DNA from: Mucor racemosus
Taxonomy: Eukaryota > Mucoromycota > Mucoromycetes > Mucorales > Mucoraceae
Length of the DNA stretch: 64,000 nt
NCBI GenBank assembly: GCA_027405735.1
Contig: JAPEHQ010000009.1
Span: 992,001-1,056,000, forward strand
Direction: 5' to 3'
The translations under genes and the position numbers were made by a program. Numbering within the stretch: the first letter of the stretch is position 1; each line of letters begins with the position of its first letter. Below, in pieces: positions 9,294 to 20,800 of the stretch. The notes under the pieces were generated by a model. It was not told the DNA's origin. It searched no databases and was given only the letters and a program-made list of their open reading frames with translations.

Positions 9294-12145
9294 ATGAGTT
9301 CGTACAACAGTTCAAGTCAAATGAGTATCGAAGATGATCGTGGTTCAACAACAGCTATGACAAACTATATGAATCAAAATATGTCGCTTGATGAGCATAT
9401 TGAAGACTTAAATAACTTGGCATATTCTCACAACCAAGTCAGCCACGAATCTTTAATGTGTGAAAATGACAATACAAAATTACTTACCATACCAATAAGC
9501 GGATGCCACATACTATACCAGACGGAATACAAGAAACAACAAAGTGAGGCTGACAATAGTGCTTGGTGGTTTCTCTACTGCTACGGTGTACCCTTAAATA
9601 AAAATCTCTATTGTACCTTTAACAGACGCGAGACTGGTGGTTGTATGGCGGTTTATAAGTCTGGAAAAACTAGCTCCACATCTGCGCTTCGTAGGCATTT
9701 GGAAAAAAAACATAATGTTACTGACATTATAAGTATGTAATTGCCAAATACTTGACGTTGTAATGTTCAATTTCTAATTTTTTACAATTTTAGACCAAGA
9801 CCTTCAAATTCAAGTGAAGACTCAGTTGGATACATTAAACTTACATTTTGACGACATTTCCGATCAGCTAAATTACAGACATGATTTTATCATGGAAAAG
9901 CTAATAAATTATAGCCCTAACGCCACCTGTATTTCAAACCTCGGCTCTCGTTCAGCATGCAAATTGCCTTTTAAACAAGATATATTTAACCAACTGGTGC
10001 TTAAATTTGTCATTGACAAACAGCTTCCATTAAGTTTTTTTGACCAATGCAATACTATGCAAGATCTTCTTGATTTCTGTGCTCGAAGTAGAGACCTTAG
10101 CGTTTTGAAGACTATTAAATTACCATTAAAAGGCACAGTTAAAACAAATGTCATTGATTATTATACTGAAATGAAGCTTAAGGTTGCCACACTACTTCAA
10201 GGAGAGCAATATATATCATTAACTACAGATGTTTGGACAGCACCTACTGGTAATAATATATACTAAACTTACTTTCAAAAAGTTCCTGAAACTAAAGTTT
10301 GTCATAGGTGGTAGTTTTCTGTCGCTTACAGCACATTATATTGATAAAAAAACATGGGCACCAGTGCAATTAACATTAGGATTGGTAGATTTAGGCAACT
10401 CGTCGCATACAGGTATTAGAAATATAGTATATTGTAATTGCTTCAATTCTAATCTTTATTGTTGTATGGCAACAGGAGATGTTCTGGCTGAAAAAATTGT
10501 ACAAATACTAAATTCTTATGGCAGTAAAGTGCTAAATTCAGTATTCACCATTACATGTGATAATGCATCTAATAACAAGTCAATGTGCAAGAAGATAGAC
10601 GAGCTGGTTAAACAAAGAAATGAGGAATGCACCAAGTTTCGTGCCGATGAAGGACAATTGCCTTGTTTCAACCATATAATCAATCTTGTTTCTCACAACT
10701 TTCTTAAATGCTTAAAATCAGCACCAACTGAGAACTCCAATTCTAGTAATGACACTTCGATAATCAACAAGCTTCGCGACGGATTAAAAAGAATAAAGCA
10801 TCACAGTAATTTAAAAGTCGCATTTGAAGAATATTGTCAGAGGTACAATATGCCTAAATTAGCCCCCATCATCGATTGTCCTACCAGGTGGAACTCAAGC
10901 CATGCTATGATTAAGCGATTTCTTAAAGTTAAAAACGCATACAATTATGCTATCAATTTAGATGAATATGCTAGAGAAAATTACTACTTGAATCCTGAAG
11001 AAATCAAGTTCCTGGCCAGTGTCGAAAAATTGTTGTTGAGATTTTATGTTGCAACAAATTGGCTGAGCACTCAGAGGTAAATATCAAAAATTAATACATA
11101 TAATCGTATGTAATAATATAGTAAAAATTAACGATACTGTACATCCATAGTCATACCACAATGAATAGGACAATACCTTTATTCAACAATTTGTTTGACT
11201 TGCTATTGGAGTTCAGAGAAGAGCATGAGTATGATGCTGAATTAACAAACGCCGTTGATGAAGCAGTAGAAAAATTGTCAAAATACTATCGTAAAACAGA
11301 TGAAAGTCCCGTATATAGTATTGCAACAATGCTCGATCCAATGCTTAAATTCCATTATTGGACTGATGAAGATTGGGAGCATGATATTGCTGAAGAACAA
11401 AGAAATATTTGTAAGAAAGGATTCAAGGATTTTCTACGTATGAAATATAATCAATTAGCGTCATCTCCAGCAGAAACAGAAACAACTACAAGAGCATCAG
11501 TAACAAGAGCATCAACATCAACAACAACATTAGCAGCAGCATCATCATCATCGGCAACAACAGAGGTAGTAGAATCCAGTTTCTCCATCCAAGACGACAA
11601 TGACAGCAATGAAGAGGATGACACAATTGTAATGTTCACAAAGAAAAGAAGAATTGCAAATGCTACAATTTATCCAAAAAAAAAGAAATACTGGTGCTAT
11701 CTGTGAACAGGAGGATGAATTTGTGAATAGGCATTACGACGAGTTAAAGGCGTATATTAACCTGGATGAGAAGGAAGATTTTCCAGCAGAAACCTTGACA
11801 TTCCGTTATGACCCCAATACAGAATTTCAAGATGTAGACAATTTGCAAGAGTTTGGTTATGACCAAAGATTTGAAAATAATAACTTTACATCTAAAAATA
11901 TTATTGACGGGTATCATTATACATCTAGACCTTTAACGTATTGGCAAAGAAACAAAAATGCATTCCCCTATTTGTCTGAATACGCCAGCATTTACTTAGC
12001 CATTCCATCAACCAGCGTTGCCTCCGAAAGACTGTTTTCAGTTGCAAAAAGAAGTATAAATAATCAAAGACCAAGATTAGACCCAGAATTGGGGGAAAAG
12101 CTTGTCCTTTTGAAAAAATGGGAAAGAGAGCTACTGCCTAACTGA
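9294..12145 (+). CDS. hAT transposase with BED finger and C-terminal dimerisation domain (one frameshift)
   Basis: Cut-and-paste transposase of the element at 6271-12639. Exons read 9294..9732, 9794..10249, 10308..10412, 10476..11076 and 11151..12145. A BED-type zinc finger region (YCTFNRRETGGCMAVY ... SALRRHLEKKH) lies at about residues 100-145. RNase H-fold landmarks follow: SLTTDVWTAPTG (first Asp), FTITCDNASNNKSM (second Asp) and DCPTRWNSSHAM. Near the C-terminus, YLAIPSTSVASERLFSVAKR is the hAT family dimerisation signature. In the last exon the frame breaks at an A9 run (11676-11684), after a Thr/Ala/Ser-rich linker; the downstream frame fits with one A fewer. This is either a real inactivating slip or a homopolymer error. 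Confidence 0.88.
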
Positions 12146-12344
12146 TTTTATTTTATAATTGATTCATAGTTTTTTTTTTCTTTTTATATAAATAATAATT
12201 GATTGATGGTGTTCTTCTTTTTTAAACACAAATATTTTGACTAATAAAAAATATATAATACAACAAAAAACAATTTGAAGGTACATTTTATGAAGCATAA
12301 TTCGTTTACTAGTTTTTGATCTCAAGGGGGTTTTATTGAGCATT

Positions 12345-12600
12345 TCATGCGAGTTTAATCGAGCTTTATGCGAGTTGTCGAGTTATTCTCGAGTTGTCGA
12401 GTTTAACTCGAGTTGTCGAGTTTTGCTCGAGTTGTCGAGCTTTATGCGAGTTGTCGAGTCTTTCTCGAGTTGTCGAGTTTTTCTCGAGTTGTCGAGTTTT
12501 TCTCGAGTTGCCGAGTTTTGTTCGAGCCTTCCTCGAGCTCTCGAGTTTCAGGAGACTGAAAAACTCGACTCGACTCGACTCGACTCGAGTAAAACTCGAT
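12345..12600. repeat. Right subterminal CTCGAG-rich array of the hAT element
   Basis: Around twelve TCTCGAGTTGTCGAGTTT-like units end in (GACTC)4 and GAGTAAAACTCG, the inverted counterpart of the left array's GAGTCGAGTTTTACTCGAG. Confidence 0.85.
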
Positions 12601-12639
12601 CAAATTTTATCGAGCCAGCTCGACTCGTTGCCAATCCTA

Positions 12640-12647
12640 ATATACAG
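12640..12647. repeat. hAT target-site duplication, right copy
   Basis: ATATACAG, identical to 6263-6270. Confidence 0.9.
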
Positions 12648-15600
12648 CATAGTATATGATTCATATTTTTGCCAATGGTCACTCTTCCAAAAAAAGCCGA
12701 ACAATCTCCAGAAGCGGCCATCTAATAATATTTCCAAGCTTTAAATCTCTAGAAAAAATCGCCGGACAGCCCGGACGCGGTTTTTTAAATACTCCAAGCA
12801 GCTATAAGATGCAGGTATCGAAATTTCATACAAAAATTAAGGCTCGACTATATTGCTATTAATTATTCAAAGGCTTATTTTAAGTAAAGCATAAATACAA
12901 CCTACAACATTATTAGCCTAATAACGGATTTAACTTGAAAAGTATAAGATGATACAACCAGATTCAAAAAAAGTTCATAATAAAATCACAAATTTAAAGG
13001 ATTTATATATAAAAGCACTATGGCCGACCTGTACTGCACAAGATGATTTCGTTGTGCCCAGGTGGGTTGCACACTATAGTCTGATGAGTTGTTGCGCCCA
13101 CTAAATAATGGTTAAAAAGATAACAAGATGCACATGGGCACAACAAAAGAAACTGCACACGAGCATAACGAAAAGCCTGTATGTGCAGAATTTCAGGTTC
13201 TGTCCGTGTGCATGACATTAATCCCATATGTGCATAATAGTAGAATTGATTGCCCATAAAAAACATATCATCATTAACCCTATTTGTGCATAATAATAAA
13301 ATCTGACCATAAGCATAATGCGCTGATCGTATGGGCACAAATTGGTTTGTACATGAGCATCATCGTGCCGTTCTCAAAATTCCATTGCATTTTTTATTGG
13401 AATAATGGGGTTTTAAACTACATTTGATTTTATTAATATAGATTATATATTATATACAACAATACACTTTAATACGTTGTTGATGTAGAGCAATACATGC
13501 AAGAGCCAATATATTTACGATTATTATTATTATCATCATTTGTAAATATGTTTATAGCTATAATAATGTTTACAGCAACAATGGTTTTTGCTCAGAGAAT
13601 AAAATTAAATAACACTTACGGCTTAAATTTATATGCAAGCCAAATCTAAGGTTATAAATGTTACTTTGTCACTTATAAAATTTAAACAAATTAACCTTCT
13701 TTAAACTTACTATTTTGGTTTACGATTATTGTCAGCTATAAAAAGATTTGTTTTCAAGTATACATTAGTTACGATCAGAACTATGGTTATTAGGCAAGGC
13801 ATCAGATTATTCAATTTTTGTGTTTCTGTATCATTTGAAATTTTATCATTTTTCTGGGATATTTCGTGGGCCTGTAGTAGACAGTTCTAGCTTTTCATTG
13901 AATAGATATAAATATCATTGACTTCGATTTGATCTGGTAATAATCAAGAAATACGTCCAACAATACAGTAGTAAATAATGGTATCTGATCTTAGAATGCA
14001 GTTAAATGAAAATACCAGTCTCTAATATAGTAGACTACTACCTATATTAAAAACATTAGTCCCTTATATTAGCATGCGTATTCATATAAAAAAGAAAGGA
14101 ATGTAAGAGTTTATGGATACATACAATCTTATTTATAGAAAGAATAATAATAAAGACTAATAACATTTATCATGGAGAACGTAGGCTTTATTACTACTAG
14201 AAAAACTAATGGCAAAAGAAAGAACCAAGAGCTTCTAGGTCTTGGTTTAAAAGAATTTGTTATATCAAAAGATACTAATATAGAAATACTCTGCTAAAAG
14301 ATACATTTTATTAATTCATTGATGCTTCGTATTTATATGTTTTCTAAATGGTTATATGATTATCAATATTATTAATGAATTGCCGGGTATTGAGGTACTT
14401 GATATGATTTGGGAACAAATCATATACAATGGAATTTGTGGAATTGGGTATCTGTGATTGTATTATTTGAATAAGATGTAGGATTGCTTATGTTTCATTG
14501 CTACGGATTGTTCCTGAATGTTCCTGATAGTGTCGCTGTTAATAATGCTAGTGGTTATGTATGACATTTAGTATGAGTTACTAAATGTCATGCCATGTTG
14601 GATTTCAATAGTTGCTCCTGGATTTCTACATCTGGGTAAACTTATGATATATCAGAATTATTTATAAGAATTACATTTCAATATGAGTTAGAAATGGAAT
14701 TGGCTTCAAAATTAGTTGTTTAATATCCTCGAAAACCGACAGAATGCTAGCTCGATAGTCTGATATGCCTTATCAAACGGTGAATATATCCTTGAAATAT
14801 GATGAAAACAAAAAGAGAAAAACAACACATGTAGAGAAGAATTTTAAAGGCTTCAGATTATTTAGCGCAATTAAAACCTTGCTAAATTGCACATTTCAGC
14901 CAATGTAAAAGCAGCATTACAACGCATAAACCATAAACTAATAAACAAAATAGGCAATATCTGTTATCATAGAAACATGCATTTTTCTACCAGAAAAACT
15001 ATCTATCATATTATAGATTCATTAAAAAATTGCAAAAGCGAGCCCGCAGAGCGACGCCGTAATTGAGCATAGCAAGATTGAACGGCTAAGTCTCTTACAC
15101 TATGGTATACCCAAGTTTTAAATAAAAAAGCGTTTCTTTTTTTTAACTTTTCTTATATTTAACCATGTATGGTCTGAAAATTCAGTTTTTGTAGCGGACA
15201 TTTCTCTGGACTCATTTTATACTTACCATCACTCATGATTTGCATCAAAAAACAGAAAAATCAAATTTTAATACCAAAATCAACGTTTAAATATACTACA
15301 TTGTGAGAGAAAATTGTAGCCATGACTAATACACATTTTATAAAAGCTTAATATTAAATGTTAAGTAATGAAACTTTGTACTTTTGCCCCAAAAACGGAA
15401 TTTTGGTTAAAGGATTTTCATGTGATATTTTGCAATAAAAATATTGTATATTTTTTATTGATCAAATAGAGCACTAAATTTGGTACATGTGTGTATTTTT
15501 TGTTTTTATAATTGGTAGTATAATTGACTCTTGATTTGCAAAATCAGAAAAAAAAATTAAAAAATGTCAAAATTGATGATCTGGACAAGAATAATTTTTG

Positions 15601-15765
15601 AAATTAATATTTCGCTTATAAGCTTTGTAAGTCTTAAAAATAAGAGCTTTTATAATACTTGAAAACTTTTTCAAGAATTTACGATGCTGTACCCACTTAA
15701 TTCAAGCTTATTACTGTAAACATTCATACATGTTAATATTGTGTGGTAGTTTACTTCATGATAAT
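12648..15765 (-). repeat. Left arm of a giant inverted repeat
   Basis: This arm reads as the near-exact reverse complement of 17600-20718; positions pair as x and 33364-x, with a shift of two bases in one homopolymer (A7 against T9). It contains a 368-bp outer flank P (12648-13015) and a CACTA-type arm A (13016-15762). No gene was seen. The 106-residue frame at 13018-13338 is a by-product of the TGCAC-rich subterminal region. Confidence 0.9.
13016..15762 (-). mobile_element. CACTA-like arm A, copy 1
   Basis: The outer tip reads CACTATGGCCGACCTG, the CACTA terminus of the EnSpm/CACTA superfamily. The first ~330 bp are packed with GTGCA, TGCAC and TGTGCCCAT motifs in both orientations, as expected for CACTA subterminal transposase-binding repeats. 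A conserved GC-rich island (GAGCCCGCAGAGCGACGCC, near 15040) sits in otherwise very AT-rich DNA. No transposase is encoded, so the copy is non-autonomous. Confidence 0.6.
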
Positions 15766-16300
15766 TGTTGTATTCCACCTACTAATATCATACATTGTCA
15801 CCTTATACAGTATCAATAATACATTTTACAATCTATTGACTACGACATGTATTGAAGTGCAAGTCTTGATATCGGATATAAGAAAATCCTAGCGTATCAA
15901 GTTTAATCCAGTAATTACCAAGAATGCTTGGACCTTAATTATGACACCATGTTATTTCATCCCAGCAGTTGATCAATCAAGTAGCTATCAAATCAACATC
16001 CAAGCACATTTAGCGCATCATTGAAACAAGACAACTCACAAGCTCTGCAAGAACGGTTAAATTATGATTGATCCATTTCAATCCATAGATTACTATCAAA
16101 CAGATCTAATGGTTTAATAGTGCCTTATTAACTTACATCTCAGGATCTCAATGTCAAATCAATATAAAAGGTCATACTTTTATATCTAAATAAACGATAT
16201 CTTGTTTTTATTATACAGTTGAAGAACTGATTCATTACTCATTCTTTTATAATTGTATTCTTTTTTAAGTGTTATTTATTAACCCTGAAAATATACGACA
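15766..16300 (+). mobile_element. Solo LTR-like repeat, family B, in the palindrome centre
   Basis: It starts TGTTGTATTCCACC, ends AAAATATACGACA, and matches 5738-6269 and 39195-39723. It holds a TATA-like AATATAAAAGG (near 16161) and AATAAACGATATC (near 16190). Flanking 5-mers do not match (ATAAT against TGACT). Confidence 0.6.
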
Positions 16301-17599
16301 TGACTACCGTTTATTAATGTTGCTGCAAGGTCTAACTGCTACGACCGGCTCTCTACCTTGCTACTGAATTGTATATCTAATGGTTCTTTTTCTTTTTCTG
16401 TTGAAGTATTGTTGCCTTGTAACGTTGATATCGGTTAATGTATCCTTGGATGAAGCTCGCCAACTATGGGTGGTGAAAACCTGGTAACGGGGAAGTAACG
16501 CGGAATTGATCTGTGTATTTAACTAATACTTTGTCTGGGAGTTTTACGAGGACTGCCAGGACACTATAGCAGTGTGAACAGACATGGATTATAAGGCACT
16601 TTATAGTAGTTTATGTTCATGTATTACATTGTTATTTGTGGTGATTAGATCCATGACCTGAGGTCATGGTCGGCTTTAAAAACAAATACCACACAGCCAG
16701 ATCATGCATGCTCTTGTAGAGTTATGAGTGGACTATACACTGTCCGCGGTTAGTCGAGGGGGTCAATGTTTACACTTACACTATGGGTAATATTATTTTT
16801 CTGGAAATAGTTCAAGTATCAAGATATCCAATTCTGAGTAGTCGTTTCCATATGATGTCTCAAGTTTATCAAGCTTAAACCCTAAACAAGAAGGAGTCTA
16901 TTGCATTGACATTACAAGATGAAAAAGTCTAAATCTAATACAAGAAAAAGGTCTTTGCTACACTCTAAAGTAATTGGTCAAGTCTAAATCTAGCACTACA
17001 GAAACACGTTTTGGCCGTTGGCTCTTCAAATCAAAGTAAAACTATTATTACCTGGTGCAAGTATACAGTATTAGATCAAATAATATAAATCGAATACGAC
17101 ACAAGCAATTTGAAATATTAATGATGGTCTTTCTTGTGGCCGACTCTTCAAACCAAATCAAAATTATTATTATCTGGTGATGCAAGTATACAGTATTAAA
17201 TCAAGTTTGAATCAAATACGACACAAGCAACTAGTTGAAATACTATGATGGTCTCTATAATGGATGGTCCTTTTAATGAAAACAAAATACATCTCTCATT
17301 ATTTGAATAAATAATTCTTTCTTTTTGCCAATTACTAAATTTTACCTTAATCTGTTTAAAATTATTTGAGTATTACCATATTATAAAGAAAATCAAATGC
17401 ATACTACATAAATAACAACTTTAAATTCATATTATTAATATAAGTGTATATCATATATTTTTGCCTCATTTTTATACCAGTTATTAATAAAATATTATCG
17501 CCTCTTTTGTCTCTAATGTATTACTTTTGCTATTACAGTAGGCAAGGCTAAAACTTAATGTAAATCATTTCTAACGCAATAATTATAAAGTAAGACTAT
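16301..17599. other. Unassigned loop of the palindrome
   Basis: About 1.3 kb between the LTR and the right arm, without a credible ORF or RNA gene. AAGTCTAAATCTA occurs twice (about 16926 and 16980). A tandem duplication lies at 17007-17255, and a short GC-richer stretch (about 16740-16775) resembles no motif I recognise. It could be the remnant of an internal retrotransposon region following the LTR. Confidence 0.4.
17007..17255. repeat. Diverged tandem duplication, two units of about 125 bp
   Basis: Both units contain GGCTCTTCAAA/GACTCTTCAAA, GCAAGTATACAGTATTA, ATACGACACAAGCAA and GATGGTCT in the same order. The units differ by several substitutions and small indels. Confidence 0.75.
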
Positions 17600-20500
17600 A
17601 TTATCATGAAATAAACTACCACACAATATTAACATGTATGAATGTTTACAGTAATAAGCTTGAATTAAGTGGGTACAGCATCGTAAATTCTTGAAAAAGT
17701 TTTCAAGTATTATAAAAGCTCTTATTTTTAAGACTTACAAAGCTTATAAGCGAAATATTAATTTCAAAAATTATTCTTGTCCAGATCATCAATTTTGACA
17801 TTTTTTAATTTTTTTTTCTGATTTTGCAAATCAAGAGTCAATTATACTACCAATTATAAAAACAAAAAATACACACATGTACCAAATTTAGTGCTCTATT
17901 TGATCAATAAAAAATATACAATATTTTTATTGCAAAATATCACATGAAAATCCTTTAACCAAAATTCCGTTTTTGGGGCAAAAGTACAAAGTTTCATTAC
18001 TTAACATTTAATATTAAGCTTTTATAAAATGTGTATTAGTCATGGCTACAATTTTCTCTCACAATGTAGTATATTTAAACGTTGATTTTGGTATTAAAAT
18101 TTGATTTTTCTGTTTTTTGATGCAAATCATGAGTGATGGTAAGTATAAAATGAGTCCAGAGAAATGTCCGCTACAAAAACTGAATTTTCAGACCATACAT
18201 GGTTAAATATAAGAAAAGTTAAAAAAAAGAAACGCTTTTTTATTTAAAACTTGGGTATACCATAGTGTAAGAGACTTAGCCGTTCAATCTTGCTATGCTC
18301 AATTACGGCGTCGCTCTGCGGGCTCGCTTTTGCAATTTTTTAATGAATCTATAATATGATAGATAGTTTTTCTGGTAGAAAAATGCATGTTTCTATGATA
18401 ACAGATATTGCCTATTTTGTTTATTAGTTTATGGTTTATGCGTTGTAATGCTGCTTTTACATTGGCTGAAATGTGCAATTTAGCAAGGTTTTAATTGCGC
18501 TAAATAATCTGAAGCCTTTAAAATTCTTCTCTACATGTGTTGTTTTTCTCTTTTTGTTTTCATCATATTTCAAGGATATATTCACCGTTTGATAAGGCAT
18601 ATCAGACTATCGAGCTAGCATTCTGTCGGTTTTCGAGGATATTAAACAACTAATTTTGAAGCCAATTCCATTTCTAACTCATATTGAAATGTAATTCTTA
18701 TAAATAATTCTGATATATCATAAGTTTACCCAGATGTAGAAATCCAGGAGCAACTATTGAAATCCAACATGGCATGACATTTAGTAACTCATACTAAATG
18801 TCATACATAACCACTAGCATTATTAACAGCGACACTATCAGGAACATTCAGGAACAATCCGTAGCAATGAAACATAAGCAATCCTACATCTTATTCAAAT
18901 AATACAATCACAGATACCCAATTCCACAAATTCCATTGTATATGATTTGTTCCCAAATCATATCAAGTACCTCAATACCCGGCAATTCATTAATAATATT
19001 GATAATCATATAACCATTTAGAAAACATATAAATACGAAGCATCAATGAATTAATAAAATGTATCTTTTAGCAGAGTATTTCTATATTAGTATCTTTTGA
19101 TATAACAAATTCTTTTAAACCAAGACCTAGAAGCTCTTGGTTCTTTCTTTTGCCATTAGTTTTTCTAGTAGTAATAAAGCCTACGTTCTCCATGATAAAT
19201 GTTATTAGTCTTTATTATTATTCTTTCTATAAATAAGATTGTATGTATCCATAAACTCTTACATTCCTTTCTTTTTATATGAATACGCATGCTAATATAA
19301 GGGACTAATGTTTTTAATATAGGTAGTAGTCTACTATATTAGAGACTGGTATTTTCATTTAACTGCATTCTAAGATCAGATACCATTATTTACTACTGTA
19401 TTGTTGGACGTATTTCTTGATTATTACCAGATCAAATCGAAGTCAATGATATTTATATCTATTCAATGAAAAGCTAGAACTGTCTACTACAGGCCCACGA
19501 AATATCCCAGAAAAATGATAAAATTTCAAATGATACAGAAACACAAAAATTGAATAATCTGATGCCTTGCCTAATAACCATAGTTCTGATCGTAACTAAT
19601 GTATACTTGAAAACAAATCTTTTTATAGCTGACAATAATCGTAAACCAAAATAGTAAGTTTAAAGAAGGTTAATTTGTTTAAATTTTATAAGTGACAAAG
19701 TAACATTTATAACCTTAGATTTGGCTTGCATATAAATTTAAGCCGTAAGTGTTATTTAATTTTATTCTCTGAGCAAAAACCATTGTTGCTGTAAACATTA
19801 TTATAGCTATAAACATATTTACAAATGATGATAATAATAATAATCGTAAATATATTGGCTCTTGCATGTATTGCTCTACATCAACAACGTATTAAAGTGT
19901 ATTGTTGTATATAATATATAATCTATATTAATAAAATCAAATGTAGTTTAAAACCCCATTATTCCAATAAAAAATGCAATGGAATTTTGAGAACGGCACG
20001 ATGATGCTCATGTACAAACCAATTTGTGCCCATACGATCAGCGCATTATGCTTATGGTCAGATTTTATTATTATGCACAAATAGGGTTAATGATGATATG
20101 TTTTTTATGGGCAATCAATTCTACTATTATGCACATATGGGATTAATGTCATGCACACGGACAGAACCTGAAATTCTGCACATACAGGCTTTTCGTTATG
20201 CTCGTGTGCAGTTTCTTTTGTTGTGCCCATGTGCATCTTGTTATCTTTTTAACCATTATTTAGTGGGCGCAACAACTCATCAGACTATAGTGTGCAACCC
20301 ACCTGGGCACAACGAAATCATCTTGTGCAGTACAGGTCGGCCATAGTGCTTTTATATATAAATCCTTTAAATTTGTGATTTTATTATGAACTTTTTTTGA
20401 ATCTGGTTGTATCATCTTATACTTTTCAAGTTAAATCCGTTATTAGGCTAATAATGTTGTAGGTTGTATTTATGCTTTACTTAAAATAAGCCTTTGAATA

Positions 20501-20718
20501 ATTAATAGCAATATAGTCGAGCCTTAATTTTTGTATGAAATTTCGATACCTGCATCTTATAGCTGCTTGGAGTATTTAAAAAACCGCGTCCGGGCTGTCC
20601 GGCGATTTTTTCTAGAGATTTAAAGCTTGGAAATATTATTAGAAGGCCGCTTCTGGAGATTGTTCGGCTTTTTTTTTGGAAGAGTGACCATTGACAAAAA
20701 TATGAATCATATACTATG
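17600..20718 (+). repeat. Right arm of the giant inverted repeat
   Basis: Mirror of 12648-15765: arm A (17602-20348), then flank P (20349-20716). The inner end continues into dynein-intron-like sequence (about 17540-17600) that the left arm lacks. The outer end keeps the uninterrupted hAT target ATACTATGCTGTATATGCC. Confidence 0.9.
17602..20348 (+). mobile_element. CACTA-like arm A, copy 2
   Basis: The outer tip GGCCATAGTG is the reverse complement of the CACTATGGCC tip at 13016. Same TGCAC-rich subterminal zone (20020-20340) and GC-rich island (near 18310) as copy 1, essentially identical to it. Confidence 0.6.
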
Positions 20719-20800
20719 CTGTATATGCCACCAAGTACCGTATGTTATCACCTTCTACAGTATCAATACATCCTACAATCTATTGACTACGACATGTATG
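20719..20800 (+). mobile_element. Truncated family B LTR start at the hAT empty site
   Basis: TGTATATGCCACCAAG onward mirrors 6190-6269 and stops matching near 20800 (after GACTACGACATGTAT). The site holds a single CTGTATAT, showing the arrangement before hAT insertion. Confidence 0.7.

Larger units (their letters stand above)
6271..12639 (+). mobile_element. Complete hAT-superfamily DNA transposon, 6369 bp
   Basis: Ends are TAGTATTGGAGTCGAGCC on the left and, read inward from the right, TAGGATTGGCAACGAGTCGAG. These are imperfect terminal inverted repeats flanked by an exact 8-bp duplication. Both ends carry CTCGAG-rich subterminal arrays. The 3' half encodes a BED-hAT transposase; the 5' 3 kb is non-coding and has been invaded by LTRs. 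The clean empty target exists in the opposite palindrome arm near 20713-20720, which proves insertion rather than shared ancestry. The transposase has a frameshift, so this copy may depend on a helper. Confidence 0.93.

Noticed and set aside
13018..13338. 106-residue frame, identical at 20026-20346 and similar at 62565-62933
   Set aside because: It lies entirely in the TGCAC-rich CACTA subterminal zone. Identity simply reflects the recent duplication; the shortened copy at 35529-35750 breaks the frame.
16440..16510. Possible tRNA or small RNA in the palindrome loop
   Set aside because: No GTTCGANNC box B or cloverleaf pairing was found; left unassigned.
13016..20348. Single transposon with 2.7-kb terminal inverted repeats
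   Set aside because: The outer flank P is inverted too, and no target duplication brackets the unit; a segmental inverted duplication fits better.
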